This document shows positions 1-9,184 of a stretch of 64,000 nucleotides of DNA, piece by piece (the stretch's first letter is position 1; each line of letters starts with the position of its first letter). The translations under genes and the position numbers were made by a program. The notes beneath the pieces are model-generated. The model had not been told where the DNA came from and did not search any database. It saw only the letters and a list, made by a program, of their open reading frames with translations. Source of the stretch: G963665185 sp049723905 (GTDB taxonomy: Bacteria; Desulfobacterota; Desulfovibrionia; Desulfovibrionales; Desulfovibrionaceae). The stretch lies in contig NZ_JBJKFD010000001.1 in assembly GCF_049723905.1 (NCBI RefSeq), positions 3,720,001-3,784,000 on the forward strand, read 5' to 3'.

Positions 1-2720
1 TTATGTCTTTTTAAATTTGAGAAAGCTAAATGTATTTTTTTTGAAATTTCTTTTGCCAAAGTTATATTTTTGTTTGAAAAGAGTGACTGTGCTAAGAAAA
101 AGTCACTAATGATATCATCAATTGAGTCTTCAGAGTTGTTAAGACGATTTCTATTTCTATTTATGTATTTTCTAAATAGCTCTTTAGTCACAAATTTGGC
201 GTCATCACTAAAATTACTTATTATAAGATGGTTAAAAAAAATATTTTCAGTATAATCTAATATTTTTTTTGAAAGATATTGTTGAATAAAAGAGTATAAA
301 AGTCTTGTTGGTTTATATGTAAATTTAACATATATTGTAGAATTTAAAGAAATATTTTCCATATAAGACTCTATGTTAAAAAAAATAGAAAGTGGAGAAT
401 TTGTATTATTGGTAGGTTCTAGTGAAGATAAAATAAATTCTTTTTCCAATTTTTCACATCTATCAAAAGGTTTTACGTTGAGCAAAAATTTACCGGCGTA
501 AAGTTCGACTATTTTTGCAATCTGCCATAACGAATTTCCAGATAGTATGAAAATAATTTCCCTGAACTTCGTGTCAATTTTTTTAAGTATGCTTGGAGGA
601 ACGTATTGACCGCGATCTAAGTGAACATCAAATTTTAAATGTCTAAAGATGCTATTAGTCAATTCAACTATTTCTCCGTCTATTGTACATATTGAATCGT
701 AGTACATGTCGTGTGAAACCGTCTTTGAGTTTGAATTGATACGGTATATTTTAAATATTTCAGCTAAAAGAATCATACATATAATATTTGACCATAAAGC
801 CGCCCAACTACTTTTTCTTTGTGAGTATTGTTGGGTTCCTTTGAATATTTTTTTTGCAAGGATGGTAAAACTTTCGAAGGCGTTGATCCTAGAAATTTGA
901 GATACTAGGTTTATTTGCATAAATGTTGATATATTGAAACCTCCTGATAGAGTTGGTAGCTCTCTCAAAAACTTCAGAACCTCAGATACATGAACCTTCT
1001 CTTCGGGGGATAAGTGTGAAAAAGTATGGGTTATCCCATGTTCTAAAATTGCTTGAAAATAAGTTTTTCCATATAAATAATTATACAAGGTTAAATCCAT
1101 ATCATTTGGCATAGACTGTATGAAGTCAATCGTAGTGTCATTTTTAAAAATTGTATAAAATAAAGATAATGAATTGTCCTCATTACTATTGGATGTGTGT
1201 GCAAGATGCTTAAAAGTCTCTATGTCAGTGTTGCAATATAGGATCATGCTGTTTAAGATACCTATTGGTATACTTTTTGAGTACTTTGTAAGTAAGCATG
1301 TCATTAATTGTGAGTAGTAATATGCCAACTCCGGATATCCACTATTCACAACATTTTCCTGTAAGGCCAGCAAAGCTTTAATTAAATTTTCGGTGATGAC
1401 ATGCTCATTAAATATTGTTGCTTTTTTTATACATAATTTAAGAATGTGAGAGCAGTATAAACATGAATAAGCGGATTTTAATCCATCCTCCAATAGATAC
1501 AGTAACCAAAAAAAATAAAACGAAAGTTTGATGTTTTTTTGCATTTTTTCTTGTATGCACAACTGAATGTGTTTATCAATATATGCATCCCTTGAATATC
1601 CAAATCGGTAGAATAAAGATAAAAACCTATCGCTTGACTTTAGTTCTTTAAAAAGACGTTTTATTTCTTTTTTATTTGTTTTTGGCAATGCTTTTTCAAG
1701 AAGCGATGTGTTAATAAGATTTATTTTGTCTAAAGTTATTAATTCAAATTGATTTAGACTTAGTTCTTTATGCTGGTTCCCTGCTCCAATTACCATGAGG
1801 TTTAAAAGTGCCCAAGGAGTCCAGGCATGCATCCCAAAATCTAAATTGAAATCTGAGATCATTTCGTAAGTTTGAATATCTTGTGGCGAAGGGGAGGATT
1901 TGTCTTCAAGTTCCTCCGCATTTGGGATTAGGCGAAAAAAATTAGGGCTAAATTTTTCACACAGGCGCATTCGCATTTGTCCAGGGCACGAGCTAAAGCT
2001 TACAATTGTTATTTTGTAGTAAAGAGATAGCGAACCTACAGTCTCGAATATAAGTTCGAATTCTTTTTCTGATAAATCTTCAACATTTTCAATAACTAAA
2101 AATATTGGTGCGTTTTTAGATGTAATTTTTTTGTTCAGTATTTTCTTTGCAATATGAAATGAATTGTCTTTTACGATTTCGTTTATCACTTGAAATTTTT
2201 GCTTGTATTTATTATTTGCTTGTAAATAATAAATGCAAGCTGGAACAGTTAAGGCCACTGCATTAAACATTAATGGGTATAATGCATAATCGCGAGATGC
2301 TTTTACCCAATCACTTAATGAATTTATTGTATATATGTTATCAAGTTTCATTTTTATAAATATTGCTAAAGAAGAAAAAAATAGCATTAGGAATATATAT
2401 GCTATTTTTTGAATTATGGAGAATGATTTAAGTTTAATGCGCAAGTATGGAAAAGGTGCTGAGAGTATATCTTGTAGTATCGAGTAAGTTAGCGAGCTAA
2501 AAGGGGCCATTTTTGCATTAAAATTTTTTATGCAAATTATGTTTTGGTGTGTTTTAGATTCATCGATTATTTTTTTACATATTTTTTGAAAAAAAAGTTT
2601 TGATTTTTTATGGGGTGTTGAAAAAAAAACATTGTGGTTTATTCTATGCTTATATCCATTTGTGATGGTATTTATCAATATGTTTTCGTTTATTTTTATA
2701 AAATGGTTGTATATATCCAT
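1..2720 (-). CDS. Degenerate KAP-like P-loop NTPase, membrane-anchored, partial (open at left edge)
   Basis: I translated this frame by hand: it is open from an ATG at 2720 (AAGGAGA seven bases upstream) to base 1, about 906 codons with no stop, so the C-terminus lies outside the window. Two hydrophobic segments (about residues 106-125 and 148-166) lie between a weak Walker-A-like stretch, FFSTPHKKSK (32-41), and a Walker-B-like strand, IFLVIENVEDL (206-216). Membrane helices placed between the Walker motifs are the hallmark of KAP NTPases (Kidins220/PifA family). The P-loop glycines are missing, so ATP binding is doubtful. The remaining 650 residues are helical-looking and unrecognised. Base composition is far more AT-rich than all neighbours, which suggests horizontal transfer. 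A defence role is only a guess from the family and the nearby Mrr gene. Confidence 0.6.
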   Translation of the reverse strand, partial: MDIYNHFIKINENILINTITNGYKHRINHNVFFSTPHKKSKLFFQKICKKIIDESKTHQNIICIKNFNAKMAPFSSLTYSILQDILSAPFPYLRIKLKSFSIIQKIAYIFLMLFFSSLAIFIKMKLDNIYTINSLSDWVKASRDYALYPLMFNAVALTVPACIYYLQANNKYKQKFQVINEIVKDNSFHIAKKILNKKITSKNAPIFLVIENVEDLSEKEFELIFETVGSLSLYYKITIVSFSSCPGQMRMRLCEKFSPNFFRLIPNAEELEDKSSPSPQDIQTYEMISDFNLDFGMHAWTPWALLNLMVIGAGNQHKELSLNQFELITLDKINLINTSLLEKALPKTNKKEIKRLFKELKSSDRFLSLFYRFGYSRDAYIDKHIQLCIQEKMQKNIKLSFYFFWLLYLLEDGLKSAYSCLYCSHILKLCIKKATIFNEHVITENLIKALLALQENVVNSGYPELAYYYSQLMTCLLTKYSKSIPIGILNSMILYCNTDIETFKHLAHTSNSNEDNSLSLFYTIFKNDTTIDFIQSMPNDMDLTLYNYLYGKTYFQAILEHGITHTFSHLSPEEKVHVSEVLKFLRELPTLSGGFNISTFMQINLVSQISRINAFESFTILAKKIFKGTQQYSQRKSSWAALWSNIICMILLAEIFKIYRINSNSKTVSHDMYYDSICTIDGEIVELTNSIFRHLKFDVHLDRGQYVPPSILKKIDTKFREIIFILSGNSLWQIAKIVELYAGKFLLNVKPFDRCEKLEKEFILSSLEPTNNTNSPLSIFFNIESYMENISLNSTIYVKFTYKPTRLLYSFIQQYLSKKILDYTENIFFNHLIISNFSDDAKFVTKELFRKYINRNRNRLNNSEDSIDDIISDFFLAQSLFSNKNITLAKEISKKIHLAFSNLKRH

Positions 2721-2970
2721 TTGAAGTCTCCTTTTAAATAATTAAAAATAATAATTAACAATTTGCAAGCCGGTGTTGGTATTTTAAAATGAGTTTTTTT
2801 GTCTTGTAGATTGATGATTTAATTCTATAGTTAAAATAGGCTCAACGGCCACTGGTTCCTGTCTTTTCTTGTTTTAGAAATTTGTGTATGAAATTTATGG
2901 GCTTGAATTTCGTCCCTATCAACAGATGAAAAAACACCATGGCCTTATGTCCCACCTTCTCTATCCCCCC

Positions 2971-4209
2971 TCACTTATCCATCAGCGCAAAAAACGGCGA
3001 CAGCAGCAACAACACCCCGGTGACAGTAATAATCCATGTCTGCATGCCCCGGTATTTTGCCAGCGCATCCACTTTGTAGACGAGCAGCACCGGGATGAAG
3101 CAGCCGATAATGGCGAAAATCGGGCTGCATATGCTGGTGAAGTAGAGGATGGGGAAGTCCACTATGGTCGCGGTCCAGCCGAGCAGCACGATAAGCCCCA
3201 CCACTCCGGCGGAGAGCTTGCCCATGTTGACCGATTCTTTGGGCCTGTCCCCCAGGAAGAGGTTCATATACAGCCCCACACAGGCCTCGTGCAGCCCCAG
3301 CAGCACGCCGAAAAACGACGTGGTCACGGCGCAGATGTCGATGGTCACGCCCAGGGCGGGCACCAGGGTTCCAGGGATCACCTTCACCAGTATGGCAAGG
3401 AACGACGTATTGGCTACAAAGGCATTGTAGGCGTCTTGGTGCGTGATGGACATGGTGCAGGAAAAGGCGAAGAAAAAGACCACTCCGGCCAGAATCAGAA
3501 AGGCGCGGGTCATTATCTGCATGGCCTTTTGCCGGGCAAGCGCCACATCCTCGTACTCGGAGCGCACATACACCACCATGGGGCTCAGCGACTGCAAAAA
3601 CAGTATCGAGGTCATGGCAAAGGGCAGGGTGACGATGGTCTGGCACAGCATTTTGCCGATGGACGTGATATCCTTGATGTTGTCCACATCCCATTGCGGA
3701 ATGATCAGCACGGCGAGCACGACCAGAGATGATAAAATGACCACGACCAGCACCTTGGACAGGTTGAAGAGCAGAGTCTTGCTGGCAAACGCCAGGAACA
3801 CCAAAAAGCCGATCAACGCCAGTGCATAGAGATGGTTGGTGGAAAGCAGCCCCTTGGTAAGTCCCGCCGCCTGAATGTACGAGGCGCTGTCGTTGGTCAC
3901 GGTCTCGCTGTACACGCACAGCCATATCATAAGCATCACAAAGTAAATGATGCCCAGAATGGCCGCAGCCTTGCTGCCCAGGTATTCGCGGATGGTCGTT
4001 GTATAGTCCGAGGCATCGCGCGATTCAATAAGCGTGTTGATGTACATGCGCTGGAACAGATACAGCGCCGGATAGGCCAGCAGTATGGCCAGCAGAAATG
4101 TCCACAGCCCGACCAGCCCGGCCTGGATGGGCAGGAAGACGATGCCTGCGCCAATGCCCATGCCGATGTTTACAGCCACCCATCCCCAATCCTTGGAAGT
4201 CATTTTCAT
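2971..4209 (-). CDS. cyuP: Cysteine/serine-type amino acid permease, HAAAP family (CyuP/YhaO-like)
   Basis: A 412-residue inner-membrane protein with about 11 hydrophobic segments. It opens with a conserved amino-acid-permease signature around VNIGMGIGAGIVFLPIQAG (residues 13-31), as in the YhaO/SdaC/TdcC transporters. It lies directly downstream of a CyuA/YhaM-type desulfidase on the same strand with a gap of about 140 bp, the same pairing as E. coli cyuPA (yhaOM). That supports uptake of L-cysteine (or serine) for anaerobic breakdown. The ribosome binding site is weak (AAAAAGGG) and a second Met two codons in is an alternative start. The substrate is inferred from the family and the neighbour, not from binding residues. 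Confidence 0.8.
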   Translation of the reverse strand: MKMTSKDWGWVAVNIGMGIGAGIVFLPIQAGLVGLWTFLLAILLAYPALYLFQRMYINTLIESRDASDYTTTIREYLGSKAAAILGIIYFVMLMIWLCVYSETVTNDSASYIQAAGLTKGLLSTNHLYALALIGFLVFLAFASKTLLFNLSKVLVVVILSSLVVLAVLIIPQWDVDNIKDITSIGKMLCQTIVTLPFAMTSILFLQSLSPMVVYVRSEYEDVALARQKAMQIMTRAFLILAGVVFFFAFSCTMSITHQDAYNAFVANTSFLAILVKVIPGTLVPALGVTIDICAVTTSFFGVLLGLHEACVGLYMNLFLGDRPKESVNMGKLSAGVVGLIVLLGWTATIVDFPILYFTSICSPIFAIIGCFIPVLLVYKVDALAKYRGMQTWIITVTGVLLLLSPFFALMDK

Positions 4210-4346
4210 GTGCGCGCCCTTTTTGGTGTGTCCGGTTGTGAAAACACGTCGCGTGGCATCGGACTGGCTCCCCGAGAGTTTCTAAGGTTCCCCGGGTTTT
4301 CGGGGGAGGAGCCGGTCGTATAGTCGGTGGTTGCGGCTGCCGCGCG

Positions 4347-5639
4347 TCAGGACGTCATGATCTTCAGGATAATTTCATCCGTCTGCTTCATTCCGGTGCT
4401 GGCAAGCTCGCCGATATTGCGGATGGTGGCTTCCACATCGCTGCCCACAATCCCGTCGCCGCCGTGCAGGTCCTTGTTGTATGAGGCCAGGGTGGCGGAA
4501 TCAAAGGCCGCGTAGATGCCGGTGGCTATCTTCATGGCGCACGACGGCTTGGCGCCGTCGCAGATGATGCCGGAAATGTTGCCCAGGGTGTTGATGATGG
4601 CGTGGGCTACGGTCGCTTCGTCCTCGCCCAGCAGAAAGGTGACGGCACCGCTCACCCCGGCGGCGGCGCACATGGCCCCGCAATAGGCGGACAGGCGGCC
4701 CACCTGGGTTTTGATGTGCACGGTGCACAAGTGCGACAGGAAAAGCGCGCGTATCAATTGTTCGTCGGAAAAACCCTTCATGCGCGCAAATTTGATGACA
4801 GGCAGGGAGGCGGTCATACCCTGGTTGCCGCTGCCACTGGTGGTCATTACCGGCAGGGGGCAGCCGCTCATGCGGGCGTCGCTTCCAGCCGCTGCATAGC
4901 TGGCGCAGCGGTTGCGGATGTCGTCGCCGTAGATTCCCTGCTTGATGTTCTCCAGGATGCTGCTGCCGATGTTCACGCCGTAGACGTTCTGCAATCCCTC
5001 GTCCGCTATGGTGCAGTTCAGTTCGATGACCTGCTCGAACAGCGGCCGGATCAGCTCTATATCAATGGTCTTGGCAAGGTCGTAGATCAGCTGCACCGAC
5101 AGGATGGAGCGGTCCTCCTGGGTGGTGTTGAAACTCTCCGGGCTGAACCCGCGGTCCAGAAGCACCTCGCCGTCCTTGACCACTTTGGTGAGGTTGGTGT
5201 GCAGATACTGCACTTCCACCAGGGCGCTTTTGTCGCCGGAAAAAGCCTCCACGCGGACGTAGAGTTTCACCGGGGTTTTTTCGTGGATGGTCTCGAAGGT
5301 GGTGGTTTTCAGATACTCGCGCACCTCCACCATGTCCTGGTCCGTCACCTCGCTGATGACCATCAGATCCTTTTTACAGTCTCCGGCCACAATGCCCATG
5401 GCCGCGGCCGTTTCAATGCCGATCATCCCGCCGCTGTTGGGCACCACGACGCTTTTTACGTTCTTGATGATGTTGCCCGAAACAAAAATCTTTACGCGCT
5501 CGGGGAGTTCTCCCAGCACCTCTTTGGCCTTGGCAGCCACCAGGGCAATGGCAATGGGCTCCGTACATCCTTGCGCCGGAACGATTTCCTCATGCAAAAT
5601 TTTCAGTACTTTCTCTGTGGTGTTCTTATCGATTTGCAT
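4347..5639 (-). CDS. cyuA: L-cysteine desulfidase / UPF0597 family (CyuA/YhaM-like)
   Basis: A 430-residue cytoplasmic enzyme of the serine-dehydratase-alpha-like family that degrades L-cysteine to pyruvate, ammonia and sulfide using an [4Fe-4S] cluster. Cysteines in the expected contexts are visible: PAQGCTEP near the N-terminus, SAYCGAMC in the middle and ICDGAKPSC near the C-terminus. I start at ATG 5639, preceded by GGGGGG, rather than at the upstream TTG at 5663, which gives eight unconserved residues. The permease gene follows it. In a sulfide-producing anaerobe the pair would serve cysteine detoxification or use. No cyuR-type regulator is seen next to it. Confidence 0.82.
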   Translation of the reverse strand: MQIDKNTTEKVLKILHEEIVPAQGCTEPIAIALVAAKAKEVLGELPERVKIFVSGNIIKNVKSVVVPNSGGMIGIETAAAMGIVAGDCKKDLMVISEVTDQDMVEVREYLKTTTFETIHEKTPVKLYVRVEAFSGDKSALVEVQYLHTNLTKVVKDGEVLLDRGFSPESFNTTQEDRSILSVQLIYDLAKTIDIELIRPLFEQVIELNCTIADEGLQNVYGVNIGSSILENIKQGIYGDDIRNRCASYAAAGSDARMSGCPLPVMTTSGSGNQGMTASLPVIKFARMKGFSDEQLIRALFLSHLCTVHIKTQVGRLSAYCGAMCAAAGVSGAVTFLLGEDEATVAHAIINTLGNISGIICDGAKPSCAMKIATGIYAAFDSATLASYNKDLHGGDGIVGSDVEATIRNIGELASTGMKQTDEIILKIMTS

Positions 5640-5913
5640 TATTTCCCCCCGAAGTAGTTCCAATTTTCGTTGTAATGTGAAGTGCGGCGACTATTTCTGT
5701 CACGCGGTTTCAGTCGGGTTCATTATTCTGTGAAGATTCGTTTACAAGGGCAATGTGTCATACCATGATATGCTTTATATGCACTCATATCGTTTGTGGG
5801 CACAACAAAAAATCATGGGTCCGATAAATATCACGTGAGAATGGCTTGTATGAAAGAACGTATCGTTGCCGAATTTCTTTTTGGTCCCAGGTATGTTGTC
5901 CCCTTTTTCAGTC

Positions 5914-6753
5914 TTAAATCTTCTGAAACCACTGCGTATCCACTTCAACCTCTTCAACCATACGCACATTCACGCCCAGCCGCAGTTTCTTGAGCATTTC
6001 CACAAGGTCGTCGCCTTCAATGAGGTCAATGGGCGAGGCGCCGTCGCGCGTGGCTTCCTTGGTTGCCTCCCGCGTAAAGGTCCCGGTGGTGATGAACAGT
6101 CCCTTGTCTGCCCGGCCGACCATGGCCCCGCGGAAATCCCGTATCGCGCCCGGTCCCACAGTGCCTTTGTAGCGTTTGCACTGGAAAACCACGTGGTAAC
6201 TGAGCACGTCCTGAATCTTCACAATTCCTTTGCCGTCAATGCCGCCGTCGCCCGATTGGCCCGTCACCTCCACCTGCACAAAACCGATTTCGCGGAGGAT
6301 GCGCTTGGTGAGCCGTTCAAACGCGCTGGGGTCCAGCGCCAGGATGGTCTGGTGCATTATTGTTCGCCAGTCCCTGGTTTTCGGGAGGGCTTCCGGCGTT
6401 TCGTCTATTGCCTTTTTCTTGGATTTTTTGGACACGCCGCGCACAGTCTGGACAATCTCTTCCGGGTCCAGCCGCATGCCGCGCTGGTACTTGTCGGTGA
6501 ATGCCCAGACCCCGCGTTCCGAGTTGTCGATAAGCCCGAATTTTTTCAGGTAGGTCCTGGCCCAGGCCAGACGGTACTCGACTTCGGTTTGGCTGGATTT
6601 GTCCGGGTTGTGCGGGTGGGAAGTGATGCCTTCCGGGAGATCGAGGAGCTGGATAACTCCTTCGGCAATTTCCAGGATGGTTCCCGACCCGCCGAGTTCA
6701 TCAAGGGCTCTGACCGTGGGAACCATCATTTCGTGGTATTGAGGTATGTTCAT
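5914..6753 (-). CDS. mrr: Mrr-type restriction endonuclease
   Basis: A 279-residue protein with the two-domain Mrr layout. The N-terminal winged-helix part (about 1-95) matches the Mrr_N pattern of a 'VPTVRALDELGG' start and a 'LAWARTYLKKFGLI' helix. The C-terminal PD-(D/E)xK nuclease core has the segment QSGDGGIDGKGI (about 185-196) followed by VVFQCKRYKG, giving the D...QxK catalytic triad typical of Mrr enzymes. Mrr cleaves methylated DNA and needs no partner methylase, and none is present. It stands alone between the cysteine genes and the YeiH gene. It may belong with the AT-rich gene at 1-2720 as part of a defence-enriched spot. Confidence 0.85.
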   Translation of the reverse strand: MNIPQYHEMMVPTVRALDELGGSGTILEIAEGVIQLLDLPEGITSHPHNPDKSSQTEVEYRLAWARTYLKKFGLIDNSERGVWAFTDKYQRGMRLDPEEIVQTVRGVSKKSKKKAIDETPEALPKTRDWRTIMHQTILALDPSAFERLTKRILREIGFVQVEVTGQSGDGGIDGKGIVKIQDVLSYHVVFQCKRYKGTVGPGAIRDFRGAMVGRADKGLFITTGTFTREATKEATRDGASPIDLIEGDDLVEMLKKLRLGVNVRMVEEVEVDTQWFQKI

Positions 6754-6926
6754 TTGTATCTTTGTAGTATGTTGGCAAGAGTACGTTCACTGTACGGATT
6801 ACACGTCGCTAGATCAATCTATCTGTTGTTTCGGGGCGCAGTATAGCGTCAGCTTGCATGTGCTTTGTGAAGCGAAACAGAAGAAAGCGCAGGCGGTGAA
6901 TGCTCATTTTTCTTTGCCACAATAAA

Positions 6927-6958
6927 ACAGACCCACGCCATAAATGACGTGGGTCTGT
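6927..6958 (-). terminator. Rho-independent terminator of the yeiH-like gene
   Basis: Perfect 11-bp inverted repeat ACAGACCCACG / CGTGGGTCTGT with a 10-base loop. Read on the minus strand it is followed by TTTTATTG, and it lies about 100 bases past the end of the YeiH-type gene. Confidence 0.8.
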
Positions 6959-7061
6959 ACAGGATAGCCCCGGACATGGGCTGTGGAACTATTTGGCTTT
7001 TTGAATAATCCTGGCAGGATCGCTATCTCAACACACTCATAAGAAGGATGTCCCCGCTGGT

Positions 7062-8114
7062 TTAGGCCGCCAGAGTCGTAACCATCCGGGTAATCCAATA
7101 GCCGCCCACCATAAGCCATACGGCGAGTATCCCGGCCAAGAGAAACGGCTTGGGTCCGACAACGCGTACCTTTTCCATGCTGGTTTCCATGCCCAGGGCA
7201 CACATGGCCATGGTCAGGAAAAAGATGTCCAGCGAGTTGATGAGGCTCACAAGGTATGCGGGCAAAATTCCAAGCGAATTGATGCAGATGCAGACCACGA
7301 AGAGCAGGGCGAACCAGGGGAACGACTTTTTCCTGTCGTCGTCTTCGTTATCCAAATCCTTATCCGGGAAGCGGTTCAGAAACGCTCCCAGGCCAAGGAG
7401 AAGCGGGGCCAGCAGCACAACGCGCATCATCTTGACGATGACCGCCACGTTGCCGGCCTGGGTCGAAACCGCGTTTCCCGCCGCCACGGCATGCGCCACC
7501 TCGTGCATTGTGGAGCCTACCCATATTCCGAAGGTCGAATCGGTCAGGTTCAGCAATCCGCTGCGATACAGCAGGGGATAGATGAACATGGCGACGGTAC
7601 CGAAAACAACAACCGTCCCGACGGCGATGCTGCTTTCGTGCGGTTTGGCTTTAACCACTGGTTCCACGCCCAGCACAGCTGCGGCTCCACACACCGAGCT
7701 TCCGGCCGCGGTCAACATGGCAAGCCTTCTTGGCATTTTGAAAATTTTGGTGCCTATCAGTGTGCCACCTATGAACGTGCAGGCCACGATGAGCACGTCG
7801 GCCATGATACCGGGCATTCCAACGGACGCCAGGTCCTGAAGGGTGAGGCGGAATCCGTACAGCACCACGGCAGTGCGCAGCAGCGTGCCCGAGGAAAAGA
7901 GGATTCCGGGCACCCATTGTTCGGGCAGATGCTGGCGCAAGGTGCTGCCGTAAAGCATGCCCAGAACAATGCCTATAATCAGCGGGCTTATGCCTGCGAC
8001 ACTAATAAAAGGCAGCGAGGATATTTGTGATGCTGCTGAAGCAAACAAGGCGACAAAAAGGACGCCATTGACAATTTTTGGTGTTTGAAAGTGATCAAGG
8101 GTAGCAGTAAACAC
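7062..8114 (-). CDS. YeiH family putative sulfate/sulfite exporter (UPF0324)
   Basis: A membrane protein of about 350 residues with roughly 10 hydrophobic helices. Family signatures include GISPLIIGIVLGMLYG, the glycine/cysteine-rich segment TAAGSSVCGAAAVLGVEPVV, and STMHEVAHAVAAG. Members are often called putative sulfate exporters, and the E. coli homologue is linked to the sulfite-responsive regulator YeiE. I choose GTG 8114 as the start because GGAGG lies eight bases before it. The ATG at 8129 has its own codons overlapping that GGAGG and no site of its own. It is divergent from a LysR gene that probably controls it. Export of sulfite or sulfate would fit the sulfur-related neighbourhood, but this is inference. 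Confidence 0.75.
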   Translation of the reverse strand: MFTATLDHFQTPKIVNGVLFVALFASAASQISSLPFISVAGISPLIIGIVLGMLYGSTLRQHLPEQWVPGILFSSGTLLRTAVVLYGFRLTLQDLASVGMPGIMADVLIVACTFIGGTLIGTKIFKMPRRLAMLTAAGSSVCGAAAVLGVEPVVKAKPHESSIAVGTVVVFGTVAMFIYPLLYRSGLLNLTDSTFGIWVGSTMHEVAHAVAAGNAVSTQAGNVAVIVKMMRVVLLAPLLLGLGAFLNRFPDKDLDNEDDDRKKSFPWFALLFVVCICINSLGILPAYLVSLINSLDIFFLTMAMCALGMETSMEKVRVVGPKPFLLAGILAVWLMVGGYWITRMVTTLAA

Positions 8115-8224
8115 AAGTAAATCCTCCATTATTGTTAAGCACGTAGAGAGGAATAAATCAGGTATGAAATTTGAACAAACGGAACTGTCTTGTTATTTCG
8201 ACAACTATATGTGATCAATCTGGT

Positions 8225-9112
8225 ATGAACATCAGGTCACTTGAAATATTTCTGGCCCTGGCCCGTACACCGAACATGCGTGATGTTGCGGCACGGCTGT
8301 TTCTTTCGCAGGCCGGGGTTTCAAGCGCTTTGCGAAGCTTTGAGACCGAACTGGGCGTGGAACTGTTCGACAGGCTCGGCCGGGGAATCCGGCTCAACGA
8401 GAAAGGGCGTATGCTGGCCGCGCGGCTTGCCCCGCTGTACCGGCGGCTGGACGAGAGCATTCATCTGGTCATGGCCGACACCATGGTGGGGGACGTTAAG
8501 CTGGGCGCGTCCACAACCCTGGCCGACCACGTGCTCCCCCAGATTCTCTACGACTTCAAGATGCAGCACGAACTGGTCAATATCGCCTTCGAGTCCGCCA
8601 GCACTTTGGAAATAGTCAAACGTGTGGAAAGCGGCGCCCTGGATATGGGATTTGTGGAAGGGCTGGTGCACGACCCCAAAGTGCGCACCACCCTGCTGCG
8701 CGAGGAAGAGCCGGTGGTGGTGACCTCGGACAGGAAATTCGCCGAGGCTGGGCCGTATCCCATCGGCGAGCTGATGGGCAAAAAGTGGCTTATCCGGCAG
8801 GAAGGCTCGGGCACCCGCGAGACCTTTCTGATGGAAGTGATGCGCCGGGGGCTTTCACCGAACATCTTTTTGGAATTCAGCAACAACGACGCCATCAAGA
8901 CCGTGCTGCACAACGCCGGAACGCTTGCCTGCATTTCGCCCATGGTGGTGGATACCGAGCTGAAGCATGGGGATTTGTTCGTGGTACCGATTAAGGATTT
9001 GCGCTTTTCCCGCCCGTTCATGCGCGTAATGCACAGCGACAAGACCCCTTCGCCGCTGTTGGAAAGCGTGACCGAGGCGGTTTTGGGAACCCTTGCCCAG
9101 CAGGGCGATTAA
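8225..9112 (+). CDS. LysR-type transcriptional regulator (YeiE/CysB-like fold)
   Basis: A 295-residue regulator. The N-terminal helix-turn-helix is clear (MRDVAARLFLSQAGVSSAL followed by LFDRLGRGIRLNEKG, about residues 19-62), then the periplasmic-binding-like effector domain (about 90-290). I use ATG 8225 because it starts the conserved IRSLEIFLAL helix. The longer TTG frame at 8171 adds 18 residues with no family match. It is transcribed divergently from the YeiH-type exporter, the usual arrangement for a LysR regulator and its target. An imperfect inverted repeat overlapping the start (CTGGTATGAACATCAG, 8220-8235) is a possible autoregulatory site. The effector is unknown; a sulfur anion is plausible from context. 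Confidence 0.85.
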   Translation: MNIRSLEIFLALARTPNMRDVAARLFLSQAGVSSALRSFETELGVELFDRLGRGIRLNEKGRMLAARLAPLYRRLDESIHLVMADTMVGDVKLGASTTLADHVLPQILYDFKMQHELVNIAFESASTLEIVKRVESGALDMGFVEGLVHDPKVRTTLLREEEPVVVTSDRKFAEAGPYPIGELMGKKWLIRQEGSGTRETFLMEVMRRGLSPNIFLEFSNNDAIKTVLHNAGTLACISPMVVDTELKHGDLFVVPIKDLRFSRPFMRVMHSDKTPSPLLESVTEAVLGTLAQQGD

Positions 9113-9140
9113 GGCGCGAGGGGGAATGCTGGAGAAATTT

Positions 9141-9178
9141 CCCGCCGGTTCCGATGCGTACACATCAGAACCGGCGGG
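9141..9178. terminator. Bidirectional terminator between the LysR gene and the glycyl radical enzyme gene
   Basis: Perfect 11-bp stem CCCGCCGGTTC / GAACCGGCGGG between two genes that converge at 9112 and 9185. It is flanked by AAATTT on one side and TT on the other, so it can serve both strands. Confidence 0.8.
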
Positions 9179-9184
9179 TTAAAA

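Noticed and set aside
70..900. Short plus-strand frames in the AT-rich first kilobase
   Set aside because: They lie antisense to the 906-codon minus-strand frame and have no supporting features.
2884..3732. A 282-codon plus-strand frame opposite the permease
   Set aside because: His/Gln/Gly-rich shadow of the permease gene.
8112..8129. ATG 8129 as the start of the YeiH-like gene
   Set aside because: The codons after this ATG contain the GGAGG that is ideally spaced for GTG 8114.
8220..8235. A third copy of the GntR-type operator at the LysR start
   Set aside because: CTGGTATGAACATCAG has a longer centre and matches the CTGRTRTACYAG pattern poorly; it is more likely a LysR site or chance.
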